Origin: CAMCSH01 sp043748535 | Lineage (GTDB): Bacteria; Verrucomicrobiota; Lentisphaeria; Lentisphaerales; Lentisphaeraceae | Length of the DNA stretch: 6,526 nt | NCBI GenBank assembly: GCA_043748535.1 | Contig: JAYTMY010000014.1 | Coordinates: 1-6,526, forward strand | Direction: 5' to 3' | Shown here: one piece after another, positions 1 through 5,292 of the stretch | Position numbering within the stretch: position 1 is the first letter of the stretch | How the letters are laid out: each line of letters begins with the position of its first letter | The notes under the pieces: model-generated | Databases searched by the model: none | What the model was told of the DNA's origin: nothing | What the model saw: the letters and a program-made list of their open reading frames with translations, nothing else | Program-made: the position numbers and the translations under genes

Positions 1-25
1 ACCGCAGCAGCGCAGGACTTTCCGC

Positions 26-120
26 GACCCTTTCAGGGTCAAAAATCATAACTCATTCCAACCCAGGGTGTCGCCGATGCGGCTCAACCCTGGGCTAAAA
101 TCTGAAACCCCCTTTGGGGT
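26..120 (-). repeat. Triple-hairpin palindromic repeat, copy 1
   Basis: A 95-bp element with three stem-loops, seen directly. Read on the minus strand, they are ACCCC/GGGGT (120-107), a large central hairpin with 7-bp arms CCCAGGG/CCCTGGG (94-88 and 68-62) whose loop holds a GCCG-CAT-CGGC inner stem (83-73), and GACCCT-GAA-AGGGTC (40-26). The central hairpin starts 26 bases from the element's end, exactly as in copies 2 and 3 (4995-5090, 5151-5246). The sequence before the central stem (ATTTTAGCCC) resembles copy 2 (ATCTTAGCCC). It lies downstream of flgL and could stabilise or end the transcript, but no U-run follows any stem, so it is not a classical intrinsic terminator. It is probably a REP-like, non-autonomous mobile repeat; that class is inferred. 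Confidence 0.82.
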
Positions 121-152
121 CAAGCAACAGTTGAGCTCAAACAAGTTCGACA

Positions 153-353
153 GCGGTTTTTAGGTTCAAAGGTTCAAAGGTTGAAAGGATTAGCTGCAAC
201 AGCAACACCAAAGGACTATGCAGCAAAAAGTTCGGCCGCCATCTCCGCCAAGCTTGGGCTCTGCTCTTAGATTCGTCATTTATATTTGCTTCTCAAGTAT
301 TTGCGTTTCAAACTCTCAACCAGGTTCCATTCCTCTGCTGCGGTTTTTAGGTT
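153..353. repeat. 14-bp direct repeats flanking a gene-free stretch
   Basis: GCGGTTTTTAGGTT occurs exactly at 153-166 and again at 340-353, 187 bp apart. The 10-mer CTGCTGCGGT at 335-344 also appears inverted at the window edge (1-10, ACCGCAGCAG), which suggests a further inverted copy beginning outside the window. The whole stretch 1-372 has no credible coding region on either strand. Apart from these repeats, the octamer array and repeat copy 1, I see nothing in it. No intrinsic terminator for the flgL transcript is evident in it. Confidence 0.7.
163..188. repeat. Tandem octamer array, three units
   Basis: Three back-to-back 8-bp units are seen: GGTTCAAA (163-170), GGTTCAAA (171-178) and GGTTGAAA (179-186), followed by a partial unit GG. 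The array abuts the first 14-bp direct repeat, whose last four bases (GGTT) are the start of the first unit. The second direct repeat is followed by GAAGG, resembling a single decayed unit. It is probably a slippage-prone microsatellite; no function is evident. Confidence 0.8.
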
Positions 354-372
354 GAAGGCCGATCTCTGAGGA

Positions 373-1296
373 TCAGATGTATTTCAGGATCGACATCTCG
401 TTGCTCTTGGCGATCATCTGCATCGAGGCTTGGAAGGAGGTCTGGAGCTGCGACAGCTCCATGATCGACTTGCTCATGTCGGTGTCCTTCAGCAGGCTGA
501 TCTGTTGCAAGTTGGTTTCCTGGACGGAAATCAAAGTGCTGTTCTGTTGCTCAAACCACTGTTGGCGAACGCCGTTGGAGGAGATCCGGTTGATGACATG
601 GTCGAGGTTGGTTTCGAGCTGCTTATGATCGAGGATATCGACCTGGACGCCAGTTTTCAGGATATCGCGCATTTTGATCAGGTTGGCAAAGAGGTCGACG
701 CCTTTGTCGGTGGCGATGAAGGTGCCGTTGGTGCCGGCGGCGAGGTCACCGTAGGGAACGACGGAACCGTGATCGATCTGGGTCTGGCGGCGCTCGGTGG
801 AGGCATCGGCATTGCTGGTGACGGTGGTGATCAAGCCGCTGACCGGGTCGCGGGTGGCGGTGAGGGGCTCATCGGCATCGGTACCGGAGAAGAGGTAAGT
901 GCCGGCGTACTGGGAATTGCCGGTTTGAAAGAGTTGCTCGATCAAGGCATCCATCTGTTCGCCGATGTCTTTGCGGGCGCTAGCCGGTATGGTGCCGTTG
1001 TTCGATTGGGTCACCAGTTCGAGGGCCTTCTGGAGGGTATCGACACTGTCCTGCGTGCGTGCCTGAGTGGCGCTGAGCCAGGACCCTGCCTCGGTGACAT
1101 TGCCGGCAAATTGCTTGGTTTCTTCATTACTGCGCTCGATCAAGGCGGATTCTGAGGCGTCGGCAGGCGCTTCCGAGCGCGAAATCCATTCCCTGCCGGA
1201 AGAGATCTGCAGCTGTTTCTGGCTGTAGCGCGACTGGGTTTCGAGAACCCGTGACGACAAGTTGTCGTACTGAGCGCCGGTGCTAACGCGGTTCAT
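373..1296 (-). CDS. flgL: Flagellar hook-associated protein FlgL (HAP3)
   Basis: FlgL is the second of the two hook-filament junction proteins. It is exported by the flagellar type III system and sits between FlgK and the first flagellin subunits. The 307-residue product has the usual length and layout: an N-terminal helical D0/D1 region (about 1-125, starting MNRVSTGAQYDNL), the conserved segment YAGTYLFSGTDADEPL (130-145), a variable central part (about 150-200), and a C-terminal helical domain ending MSILKYI, close to the flagellin/FlgL hallmark. The ATG at 1296 overlaps the stop of the nucleotidyltransferase gene (ATGA, 1293-1296), and a GGAGG ribosome site lies at 1303-1307, so the start is well supported and translation is probably coupled. 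It is the last gene of the cluster. It is normally next to flgK, but here two genes separate them. Neither csrA nor fliW, frequent neighbours in other phyla, is present. Confidence 0.97.
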   Translation of the reverse strand: MNRVSTGAQYDNLSSRVLETQSRYSQKQLQISSGREWISRSEAPADASESALIERSNEETKQFAGNVTEAGSWLSATQARTQDSVDTLQKALELVTQSNNGTIPASARKDIGEQMDALIEQLFQTGNSQYAGTYLFSGTDADEPLTATRDPVSGLITTVTSNADASTERRQTQIDHGSVVPYGDLAAGTNGTFIATDKGVDLFANLIKMRDILKTGVQVDILDHKQLETNLDHVINRISSNGVRQQWFEQQNSTLISVQETNLQQISLLKDTDMSKSIMELSQLQTSFQASMQMIAKSNEMSILKYI

Positions 1297-2411
1297 GGCT
1301 GGCCTCCGTGAGGGATGGGAAAGGGATAGACGGCGGCGCTCATCGCGGCGGCCGCGAGTTTGGCGCGGCAGTAAAGGTCGGCTTCGGCGATTTCGGCATG
1401 CTGGCCGATGTCCTTCCAGTATTCGAGGATGGGGAAGGCGCCGACTTTCTGATCAAGACTGCGGGCCTGATTCATCAGCGACACCATGTCGTAGAAACGG
1501 CCCTTGGGAATGAGGTCGATGACGGCGGGATTGACCATGTAAATCCCGGCGTTGACGAGGAAGGGGATTTCCGGTTTTTCATCGATGCCGGCGACGCTGT
1601 GGCTGTCATTTTCGAGGCGGACGACACCATAGGGGATGCGATAAGAAAAGCGGCGGACGCACATGGTGATGGCGTTGCCGGACTCCTGATGAAAGGTCGA
1701 AAGAGCGCGGAAGTCGAGCTCAGTGAGGAGATCGCCGTTCATCACCAGGAAGGCATGTTGAGGGCGAGGATCCAGCAGGGCCAGGGCACCGGCGGTGCCA
1801 AGAGCGGTTTCTTCTTGAACGTAGTTGACATGTAAGTCATGAGACTCGCCGGCGCCGATGTGATCGCGGATCTTGTCGGCGAGGTAGCCGACGGTGAGGA
1901 CGACATCTTTGACGCCATTGCGGCGGAGCTTACCGAGGATGTCGTCGAGAATCGTCTGATCGCCGACTTTGAGCAGGGGTTTGGGGGTGTCTTGCGTCAG
2001 CGGCATGAGACGTTGGCCGCGGCCGCCGGCCATGACGACGGCTTCGGCGACGCCGTCGTCATCGAGGCGATCCTTGAAAAGCTCAAGAGCCACGGGGCGG
2101 CCGTCTGCATCGACCACCGGAACCTGGCGGATCTTGCGAGCGACCATGATCCGCAGAACATCTTCGTTGGTGGCTGTGATGCCGACGCGGATCGGATCGC
2201 GAGTCATCACTTGATCGATCGGGGTGTCTAGCGAGGCGCCACTGAGGAAGGCGCGGCGGATGTCGCCGTCGGTGACCATGCCGACGAGAACGCCGGAATC
2301 ATTGATGACCAAGGCGCATTCTGCCTTCATCGCCCGCAAGGTCGCGGCGAGGCTCGACGCGGGAAAAACCATCGACGAGCGAAGCAGATCACCCTGCACC
2401 TGGGCGGTCAT
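1293..2411 (-). CDS. CBS-domain sugar-1-phosphate nucleotidyltransferase, PtmE-like
   Basis: The 372-residue protein probably joins a sugar-1-phosphate to an NTP to make an activated nucleotide sugar. Residues about 10-118 form a pair of CBS motifs (VGMVTDGDIRRAFLSG at 43-58; RKIRQVPVVDADGRPV at 92-107), a nucleotide-sensing regulatory module. Residues about 122-350 are a nucleotidyltransferase fold with signature AGGRGQRL (128-135), PKPLL (143-147), NGD (225-227, metal-binding Asp), DEKP (277-280) and WKDIG (332-336). The same CBS-plus-transferase order is known in Campylobacter PtmE, which makes GDP-glucosamine for legionaminic acid on flagellin. The nucleotide and sugar used here cannot be read from sequence; mannose- or glucose-1-phosphate are alternatives. 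The ATG at 2411 lies 3 nt after the small gene's stop with only a weak GGAC site, so it probably depends on coupling. It overlaps flgL by 4 bp. A 22-residue Ala/Pro-rich tail follows the fold. Confidence 0.9.
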   Translation of the reverse strand: MTAQVQGDLLRSSMVFPASSLAATLRAMKAECALVINDSGVLVGMVTDGDIRRAFLSGASLDTPIDQVMTRDPIRVGITATNEDVLRIMVARKIRQVPVVDADGRPVALELFKDRLDDDGVAEAVVMAGGRGQRLMPLTQDTPKPLLKVGDQTILDDILGKLRRNGVKDVVLTVGYLADKIRDHIGAGESHDLHVNYVQEETALGTAGALALLDPRPQHAFLVMNGDLLTELDFRALSTFHQESGNAITMCVRRFSYRIPYGVVRLENDSHSVAGIDEKPEIPFLVNAGIYMVNPAVIDLIPKGRFYDMVSLMNQARSLDQKVGAFPILEYWKDIGQHAEIAEADLYCRAKLAAAAMSAAVYPFPIPHGGQP

Positions 2412-2414
2412 AAA

Positions 2415-2579
2415 TCAGCGTCCGGGGCGGCCGCCGACGGGCTTGCCGGGGCGGGTGCTGAGGTTTTGCAGGGCCTTGAGGTAATTCTGCAGGCTGTCGC
2501 CGAGATTGCCGAGGCTGCTGCCGAGACCGCTTTGAGTCTGATTGCGGGTACTGGGGTCTTGAGTCTTCTGGGTGTTCAT
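2415..2579 (-). CDS. Small protein of unknown function in the flagellar operon (54 aa)
   Basis: I do not recognise this protein. The 54-residue product begins MNTQKTQDPSTRNQTQ, a Ser/Thr/Asn/Gln-rich and probably disordered stretch. The middle (GDSLQNYLKALQNL, residues 27-40) could form an amphipathic helix, and the tail is basic and rich in Pro/Gly/Arg, ending GRPGR. It has no Cys, signal peptide or membrane segment. The ATG at 2579 is chosen because AGGAGA (2587-2592) lies 7 nt upstream and because a sigma-54-type promoter (2608-2624) predicts transcription from about 2597. A longer reading from 2624 would start inside the promoter and is rejected. It is the first gene after that promoter and is followed 3 nt later by the nucleotidyltransferase. 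A role in late flagellar assembly, as a secreted or regulatory accessory, is inferred only from position. It could also be a leader that aids translation of the next gene. Confidence 0.68.
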   Translation of the reverse strand: MNTQKTQDPSTRNQTQSGLGSSLGNLGDSLQNYLKALQNLSTRPGKPVGGRPGR

Positions 2580-2607
2580 GATCAGATCTCCTGTCGAGCT
2601 GGGGTTT

Positions 2608-2624
2608 TGCAAGAAGCGGGCCAA
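2608..2624 (-). promoter_or_regulatory. Sigma-54 (RpoN) promoter upstream of the small gene, nucleotidyltransferase and flgL
   Basis: The minus strand reads TTGGCCCGCTTCTTGCA. Against the known consensus YTGGCACG-N4-TTGCW it has one clear mismatch (C for A in GGCAC). The -24 GG (2622-2621) and -12 GC (2610-2609) are separated by exactly 10 nt, the spacing sigma-54 needs. The predicted start is near 2597, giving a leader of about 18 nt with an AGGAGA ribosome site (2587-2592) before the ATG at 2579. It sits in the 66-bp gap after the flgK stop, the widest gap inside the cluster. The layout mirrors the promoter before flgJ. An internal promoter would let flgL and the nucleotidyltransferase be made in addition to read-through from flgJ. 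Confidence 0.8.
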
Positions 2625-2645
2625 GGGAATTAAGAATTAATTGTT

Positions 2646-4028
2646 TTAGACCATGCCAATGACGGTCTGCATCATCTGGTCGACGATGGAGACGAATTTG
2701 GCAGAGGACTGGAAGGCGCGTTGGTATTCGAGCATGTTGGTCATCTCCTGCTCGACGTTGACGCCGGAGCGTTCATCGATGATGCTCTTGAACATTTTCT
2801 GCGTGCTCATTGCGGTTTCGAGATTGGCTTGAGCCCGCGAACGTTCGACCGCGATGGTGTCGACGATGCGGTCGGCGCGATCGACAGGGGCGTCGTTGCC
2901 GAGGTTGGCCGAAGGTTTTTGCAGAAGATCCCACATCGCCAAGGCGTTGCCGCCGTCGCCGGCGTTGCTGGCGTTATCCGCGGCGGCGACGAGCGAGCCG
3001 TCACTGATCAGGACTTTCATCTGGCCCGGCACGGTGACATCGAAGATGGCTGTGCCCGCGCCGCCTTTTTTGTCGAAACCGGCGGCGTGCTGAGTGTTGA
3101 TGATGGTGGCGAATTCCGTCGCAAAGGAATCCGTGTCGGTGATCTTGCCCTGGATGTAGTTATAAGCGTCGACCAAGCCGGACATCTCACCCAGATCCTG
3201 GCCTACATCTGAGCTGTCGCTGGCCCATTTGAGCGAGGCGACATTGCCGGTGACATCGGCTTGTAAAGTATCGGCGACCGTGGCACCATTGACGAAGTCC
3301 TTGCCGTTGATCTGGACGGAGTAGCTGCGGTCCTGCTGTTCGGAGACGGTGATGTTGACCAATTTGGCGAGATCGCTGACGGCGCGGTCGCGGTCATCGC
3401 GGAGCTCGATGGCGAGCTGATTGTTGTTTTGCCAGAAACCGAGTTCGACTTTCGAGATGCGGTCGTTGAGGTCGGCGATGCGGCCGGCAAGCGTGTTCGC
3501 CTCGACCACCTGGTCGGGCAGGGCTCCGGCAGTGGCGGAAGTGGCGATGCCGTCGCGGACATCTCCGAGCAGACTGTGCTGCAGATTGAAGGCGGAGGCG
3601 ACGCGCTCGGCGTTGGCCAGGAAGGTCGAACGGTGGACGTCGCTTTCCGGGTTATTGGACAGGCTCTGCAAACTGCCGGCGAGTTCGCTGATGGCGCCGG
3701 TGAGCGGCGAGGCGCCATCGCTGGAAACCGCCGCCTCAGTCATGCCGAGATAGCGCTCATATTGCTCTTGATAGCCGCCTTCCATGATCGAGTTGCGCAG
3801 GTTGCCTTCGAGGGCGACATCGAAGCTGCGGACGACGTTCTGGACATGAACGCCGGAGCCGAGCTGCAGGTTGCCTTTGTTGAGGGGGATGTTCTCGTCG
3901 ACGGTGGCGGTCTGGCGGTGGTAGCCGGCGCGGTCGGAGTTGGCAACGTTGTTGCCGACGGTGCGGAGCTGGACCTGACGGGTCATCAGGGAGCTTTCGC
4001 CGATCCAGAGGCTGTTGGTGAGTGACAT
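2646..4028 (-). CDS. flgK: Flagellar hook-associated protein FlgK (HAP1)
   Basis: FlgK is the first junction protein, placed on the finished hook before FlgL. The 460-residue product is shorter than the enterobacterial protein (about 547), and the difference lies in the variable middle. The N-terminal D0 region has the rod/hook/HAP family pattern: LWIGESSLMTRQVQLRTVGN then NVANSDRAGYHRQT (27-40), matching the usual NVAN..T.GY.RQ. Residues about 80-200 are the helical D1 region. The C-terminus (421-460) carries SGVNVEQEMTNMLEYQRAFQ, the conserved FlgK closing helix with its SGVN-E-M-YQ-AFQ pattern. The ATG at 4028 is preceded by AAAGGAA about 9 nt upstream and fits the family start. It follows flgN by 12 nt in the same transcript. 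Its usual partner flgL lies 1.35 kb further downstream. Confidence 0.97.
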   Translation of the reverse strand: MSLTNSLWIGESSLMTRQVQLRTVGNNVANSDRAGYHRQTATVDENIPLNKGNLQLGSGVHVQNVVRSFDVALEGNLRNSIMEGGYQEQYERYLGMTEAAVSSDGASPLTGAISELAGSLQSLSNNPESDVHRSTFLANAERVASAFNLQHSLLGDVRDGIATSATAGALPDQVVEANTLAGRIADLNDRISKVELGFWQNNNQLAIELRDDRDRAVSDLAKLVNITVSEQQDRSYSVQINGKDFVNGATVADTLQADVTGNVASLKWASDSSDVGQDLGEMSGLVDAYNYIQGKITDTDSFATEFATIINTQHAAGFDKKGGAGTAIFDVTVPGQMKVLISDGSLVAAADNASNAGDGGNALAMWDLLQKPSANLGNDAPVDRADRIVDTIAVERSRAQANLETAMSTQKMFKSIIDERSGVNVEQEMTNMLEYQRAFQSSAKFVSIVDQMMQTVIGMV

Positions 4029-4040
4029 GGCCTGGTTCCT

Positions 4041-4490
4041 TTATCCGGCGCAATCGAGAAGACGGGAACCGCCGCGAGCGCCGAGGCGTCCCGCTTTGTC
4101 GTAGACCCGGCGGCCAGGGCTGCTGGCGGCGCTGTTGGCAAGGGCGCGTTCAACCGCCCCGAGATAGCTACGGGCGAGCCCGTAGTTGACTTGTTCGCGG
4201 ATGCTGACGCGGCCGATCAAGGCGCGCAGTTCGGCGCGGGCGGCGGGCAGCTCGGGAGTGACGATGGCGCCGCCGTCGATGACGCGTTTCCAAACGCCGG
4301 CGAGCTGTTCGAGGGCGGCGGCGCGCTCCTGCTGCTGGGCGAGGAGCTCCCAGATTTCCTGGGTGCGGCGATGAATGAGGGCAGTCTGCAGATTGTCGGC
4401 CGCTTCCAGAAGGAGGGCCGCGGCGTGCCAAAGACGCTCAGCGAGACCGCCGACGCGCTGCACGGATTCCGGAATTTCGAGCGTGCTCAT
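4041..4490 (-). CDS. flgN: FlgN-type flagellar export chaperone
   Basis: FlgN is a cytoplasmic chaperone that binds the C-termini of FlgK and FlgL and delivers them to the export gate. The 149-residue product is the expected size and is almost entirely predicted helix (about 10-120), with heptad-like Leu/Ala/Gln-rich stretches such as IWELLAQQQERAAALEQL (46-63). The tail has YDKAGR (130-135), like the Tyr-Asp-x-x-Gly motif near the end of many FlgN proteins. FlgN sequences diverge greatly, so the call rests on length, helicity, this tail and position between flgJ and flgK. The ATG at 4490 overlaps the flgJ stop (ATGA, 4487-4490) and has a GGGAGG site at 4497-4502. No flgM (anti-sigma-28) gene lies between flgJ and flgN, where it is common in many proteobacteria. 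Confidence 0.85.
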   Translation of the reverse strand: MSTLEIPESVQRVGGLAERLWHAAALLLEAADNLQTALIHRRTQEIWELLAQQQERAAALEQLAGVWKRVIDGGAIVTPELPAARAELRALIGRVSIREQVNYGLARSYLGAVERALANSAASSPGRRVYDKAGRLGARGGSRLLDCAG

Positions 4491-4783
4491 GACTGGCCTC
4501 CCTGCTGCATTTTCAGGCTTTGGTAAATGGCGTCGGCGAGGCCACCGTCCATGTTGCTGGCGACGTGCTTACTGAGTTGCTCCCAGGCCATGTCTTTCCA
4601 GGCGCCGCTGCTCGCCTCTTCTTCATTGTCGGCAAGGGCCTTGGCGCTCTCCATGCCCTGTTTCAGCAGGGTGCCGGTAAGGACTTCCTCGAAATTCTTC
4701 GCCACCTGGCGAAGCTGGGCATCTTCCTTGTCGGTGCCGCGGAGAATGGCGCCGGAAGAAGGGCTGGAAGCGGTGATGATCAT
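4487..4783 (-). CDS. flgJ: FlgJ-like rod-binding protein, single domain
   Basis: This protein is the scaffold or cap that helps the flagellar rod assemble in the periplasm. The 98-residue product matches only the N-terminal rod-binding domain of enterobacterial FlgJ: QVAKNFEEVLTGTLLKQGME (26-45) corresponds to the family's A..FE....LLK.M pattern, and KDMAWEQLSKHVA (63-75) with GGLADAIYQSL (80-90) corresponds to the closing helices. The C-terminal muramidase (GH73) domain is absent, which is common outside gamma/betaproteobacteria; a separate lytic enzyme would then have to open the peptidoglycan. The ATG at 4783 has AGGAG at 4791-4795, 7 nt upstream. It is the first gene after a sigma-54 promoter and overlaps flgN by 4 bp. 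Its usual upstream partners flgH and flgI are not present; mqnD and repeats lie there instead. Confidence 0.92.
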   Translation of the reverse strand: MIITASSPSSGAILRGTDKEDAQLRQVAKNFEEVLTGTLLKQGMESAKALADNEEEASSGAWKDMAWEQLSKHVASNMDGGLADAIYQSLKMQQGGQS

Positions 4784-4814
4784 GGTCGGACTCCTGATTT
4801 GTAATTTCTTATCA

Positions 4815-4831
4815 TGCAGGGGCCGTGCCAG
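4815..4831 (-). promoter_or_regulatory. Sigma-54 (RpoN) promoter of the flgJ-flgN-flgK operon
   Basis: The minus strand reads CTGGCACGGCCCCTGCA. It matches the consensus YTGGCACG-N4-TTGCW at all key bases except C for the first T of TTGC. The -24 GG (4829-4828) and -12 GC (4817-4816) are 10 nt apart, as required. The predicted start is near 4804, giving a leader of about 21 nt that includes the AGGAG site of flgJ. Sigma-54 control of middle or late flagellar genes by an NtrC-family activator (FleQ/FlrC/FlgR type) is established in several phyla; the activator here is not in the window. Confidence 0.88.
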
Positions 4832-4863
4832 CGGGAAAACAGAGAAGTTCCATGAGGACTTAC

Positions 4864-4878
4864 GGGAATTATTTTCCC
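4864..4878. promoter_or_regulatory. Possible activator-binding dyad upstream of the flgJ promoter
   Basis: GGGAA-TTATT-TTCCC is a 5-bp inverted repeat centred about 67 bp upstream of the predicted start. That is a plausible place for a sigma-54 enhancer-binding protein. A second, wider 8-bp inverted pair flanks it: TTCCATGA (4848-4855) and TCATGGAA (4902-4909). The AT-rich stretch 4840-4980 around them contrasts with the GC-rich genes. No known activator motif is recognised, so the role is a guess. Confidence 0.25.
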
Positions 4879-4994
4879 TGAATGAGCGCGGATGAGGAGT
4901 TTCATGGAAGCCAAAAACGGAACAAGAAAGCCGCGACCCGAGGATGGGTCTTGATTTTTCAGGGGATGAAATTTCTCAGAGCTTCATTCCTGCA

Positions 4995-5090
4995 GCCCCG
5001 AAGGGGCGACATGATCTTAGCCCGGGGTGGCGCCGAGGGACGAGGCGCAACCCCGGGTAAGGATAAACTGAATCCGAGCCCCAGCGGGGC
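4995..5090 (+). repeat. Triple-hairpin palindromic repeat, copy 2
   Basis: A 96-bp element made of GCCCC-GAA-GGGGC (4995-5007), a central hairpin with 8-bp arms CCCGGGGT/ACCCCGGG (5021-5028, 5050-5057) containing an inner GCGCC/GGCGC stem (5030-5034, 5044-5048), and GCCCC-AGC-GGGGC (5078-5090). The loop sequence GCCGAGGGACGAGGCGCA (5032-5049) is present exactly, inverted, in copy 3 (5192-5209). The two small hairpins, the 26-nt offset of the central stem and the total length agree with the other copies, so the unit boundaries are well set. It lies between mqnD and flgJ, facing copy 3 tail to tail. Confidence 0.88.
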
Positions 5091-5125
5091 GATGTGAAGA
5101 TTCGGGTCGACAATCAAATTCGAAC

Positions 5126-5142
5126 ACCGCCAAATCGGCGGT
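5126..5142. repeat. Perfect 6-bp stem-loop between repeat copies 2 and 3
   Basis: ACCGCC-AAATC-GGCGGT is a 6-bp inverted repeat with a 5-nt loop. It lies in the 60-bp spacer between the two facing repeat copies and is followed by TTT on the plus strand and GTT on the minus strand. The U-run is too short for a convincing intrinsic terminator. It might be part of the composite repeat or help end the mqnD transcript. Confidence 0.5.
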
Positions 5143-5150
5143 TTCATGCC

Positions 5151-5246
5151 GCCCTTTCAGGTCTCGAATCTTTCGCACTGAAACCTGGGGCTGCGCCTCG
5201 TCCCTCGGCTGCGCCCCAGGCTGAGATCAGACTGCCCCGCTGGGGC
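5151..5246 (-). repeat. Triple-hairpin palindromic repeat, copy 3
   Basis: A 96-bp element in the opposite orientation to copy 2. Read on the minus strand it has GCCCC-AGC-GGGGC (5246-5234), then TGATCT-C-AGCC as in copy 2's TGATCT-T-AGCC, a central hairpin with 8-bp arms CCTGGGGC/GCCCCAGG (5220-5213, 5191-5184), and a decayed last hairpin GACCT-GAA-AGGGC (5163-5151) with one mismatched pair. The last hairpin resembles that of copy 1 (CCTGAAAGGG in both). The element starts 46 bp downstream of the mqnD stop and may act at the 3' end of that transcript. Confidence 0.86.
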
Positions 5247-5292
5247 AAAAAGCCGCCATCTGGCCTATGGAACTCGGCACAGAGCTCTATTT

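Noticed and set aside
430..1155. Long plus-strand reading frame (241 aa) opposite flgL
   Set aside because: It is the antisense of a clear flgL, has Gly/Val/Asp-rich shadow composition, and has no ribosome site or family resemblance.
2580..2624. A 15-residue longer start for the small gene
   Set aside because: It would begin at the -24 element of the sigma-54 promoter, upstream of the predicted transcript start, and the strong AGGAGA site fits the inner ATG at 2579.
2625..2631. GGGAATT shared upstream of both sigma-54 promoters (also 4864-4870) as a common activator site
   Set aside because: Only 7 bp match, and the distances to the promoters differ greatly (adjacent to -24 in one, about 33 bp away in the other); chance is likely.
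3429..4025. Plus-strand frame of 198 aa opposite flgK
   Set aside because: Antisense shadow of flgK; it ends within 3 bp of the flgK start codon only by frame coincidence.
4995..5246. CRISPR array or intrinsic terminators
   Set aside because: Repeat units are few, inverted rather than direct, and lack uniform spacers; none of the stems is followed by a run of T on the relevant strand.
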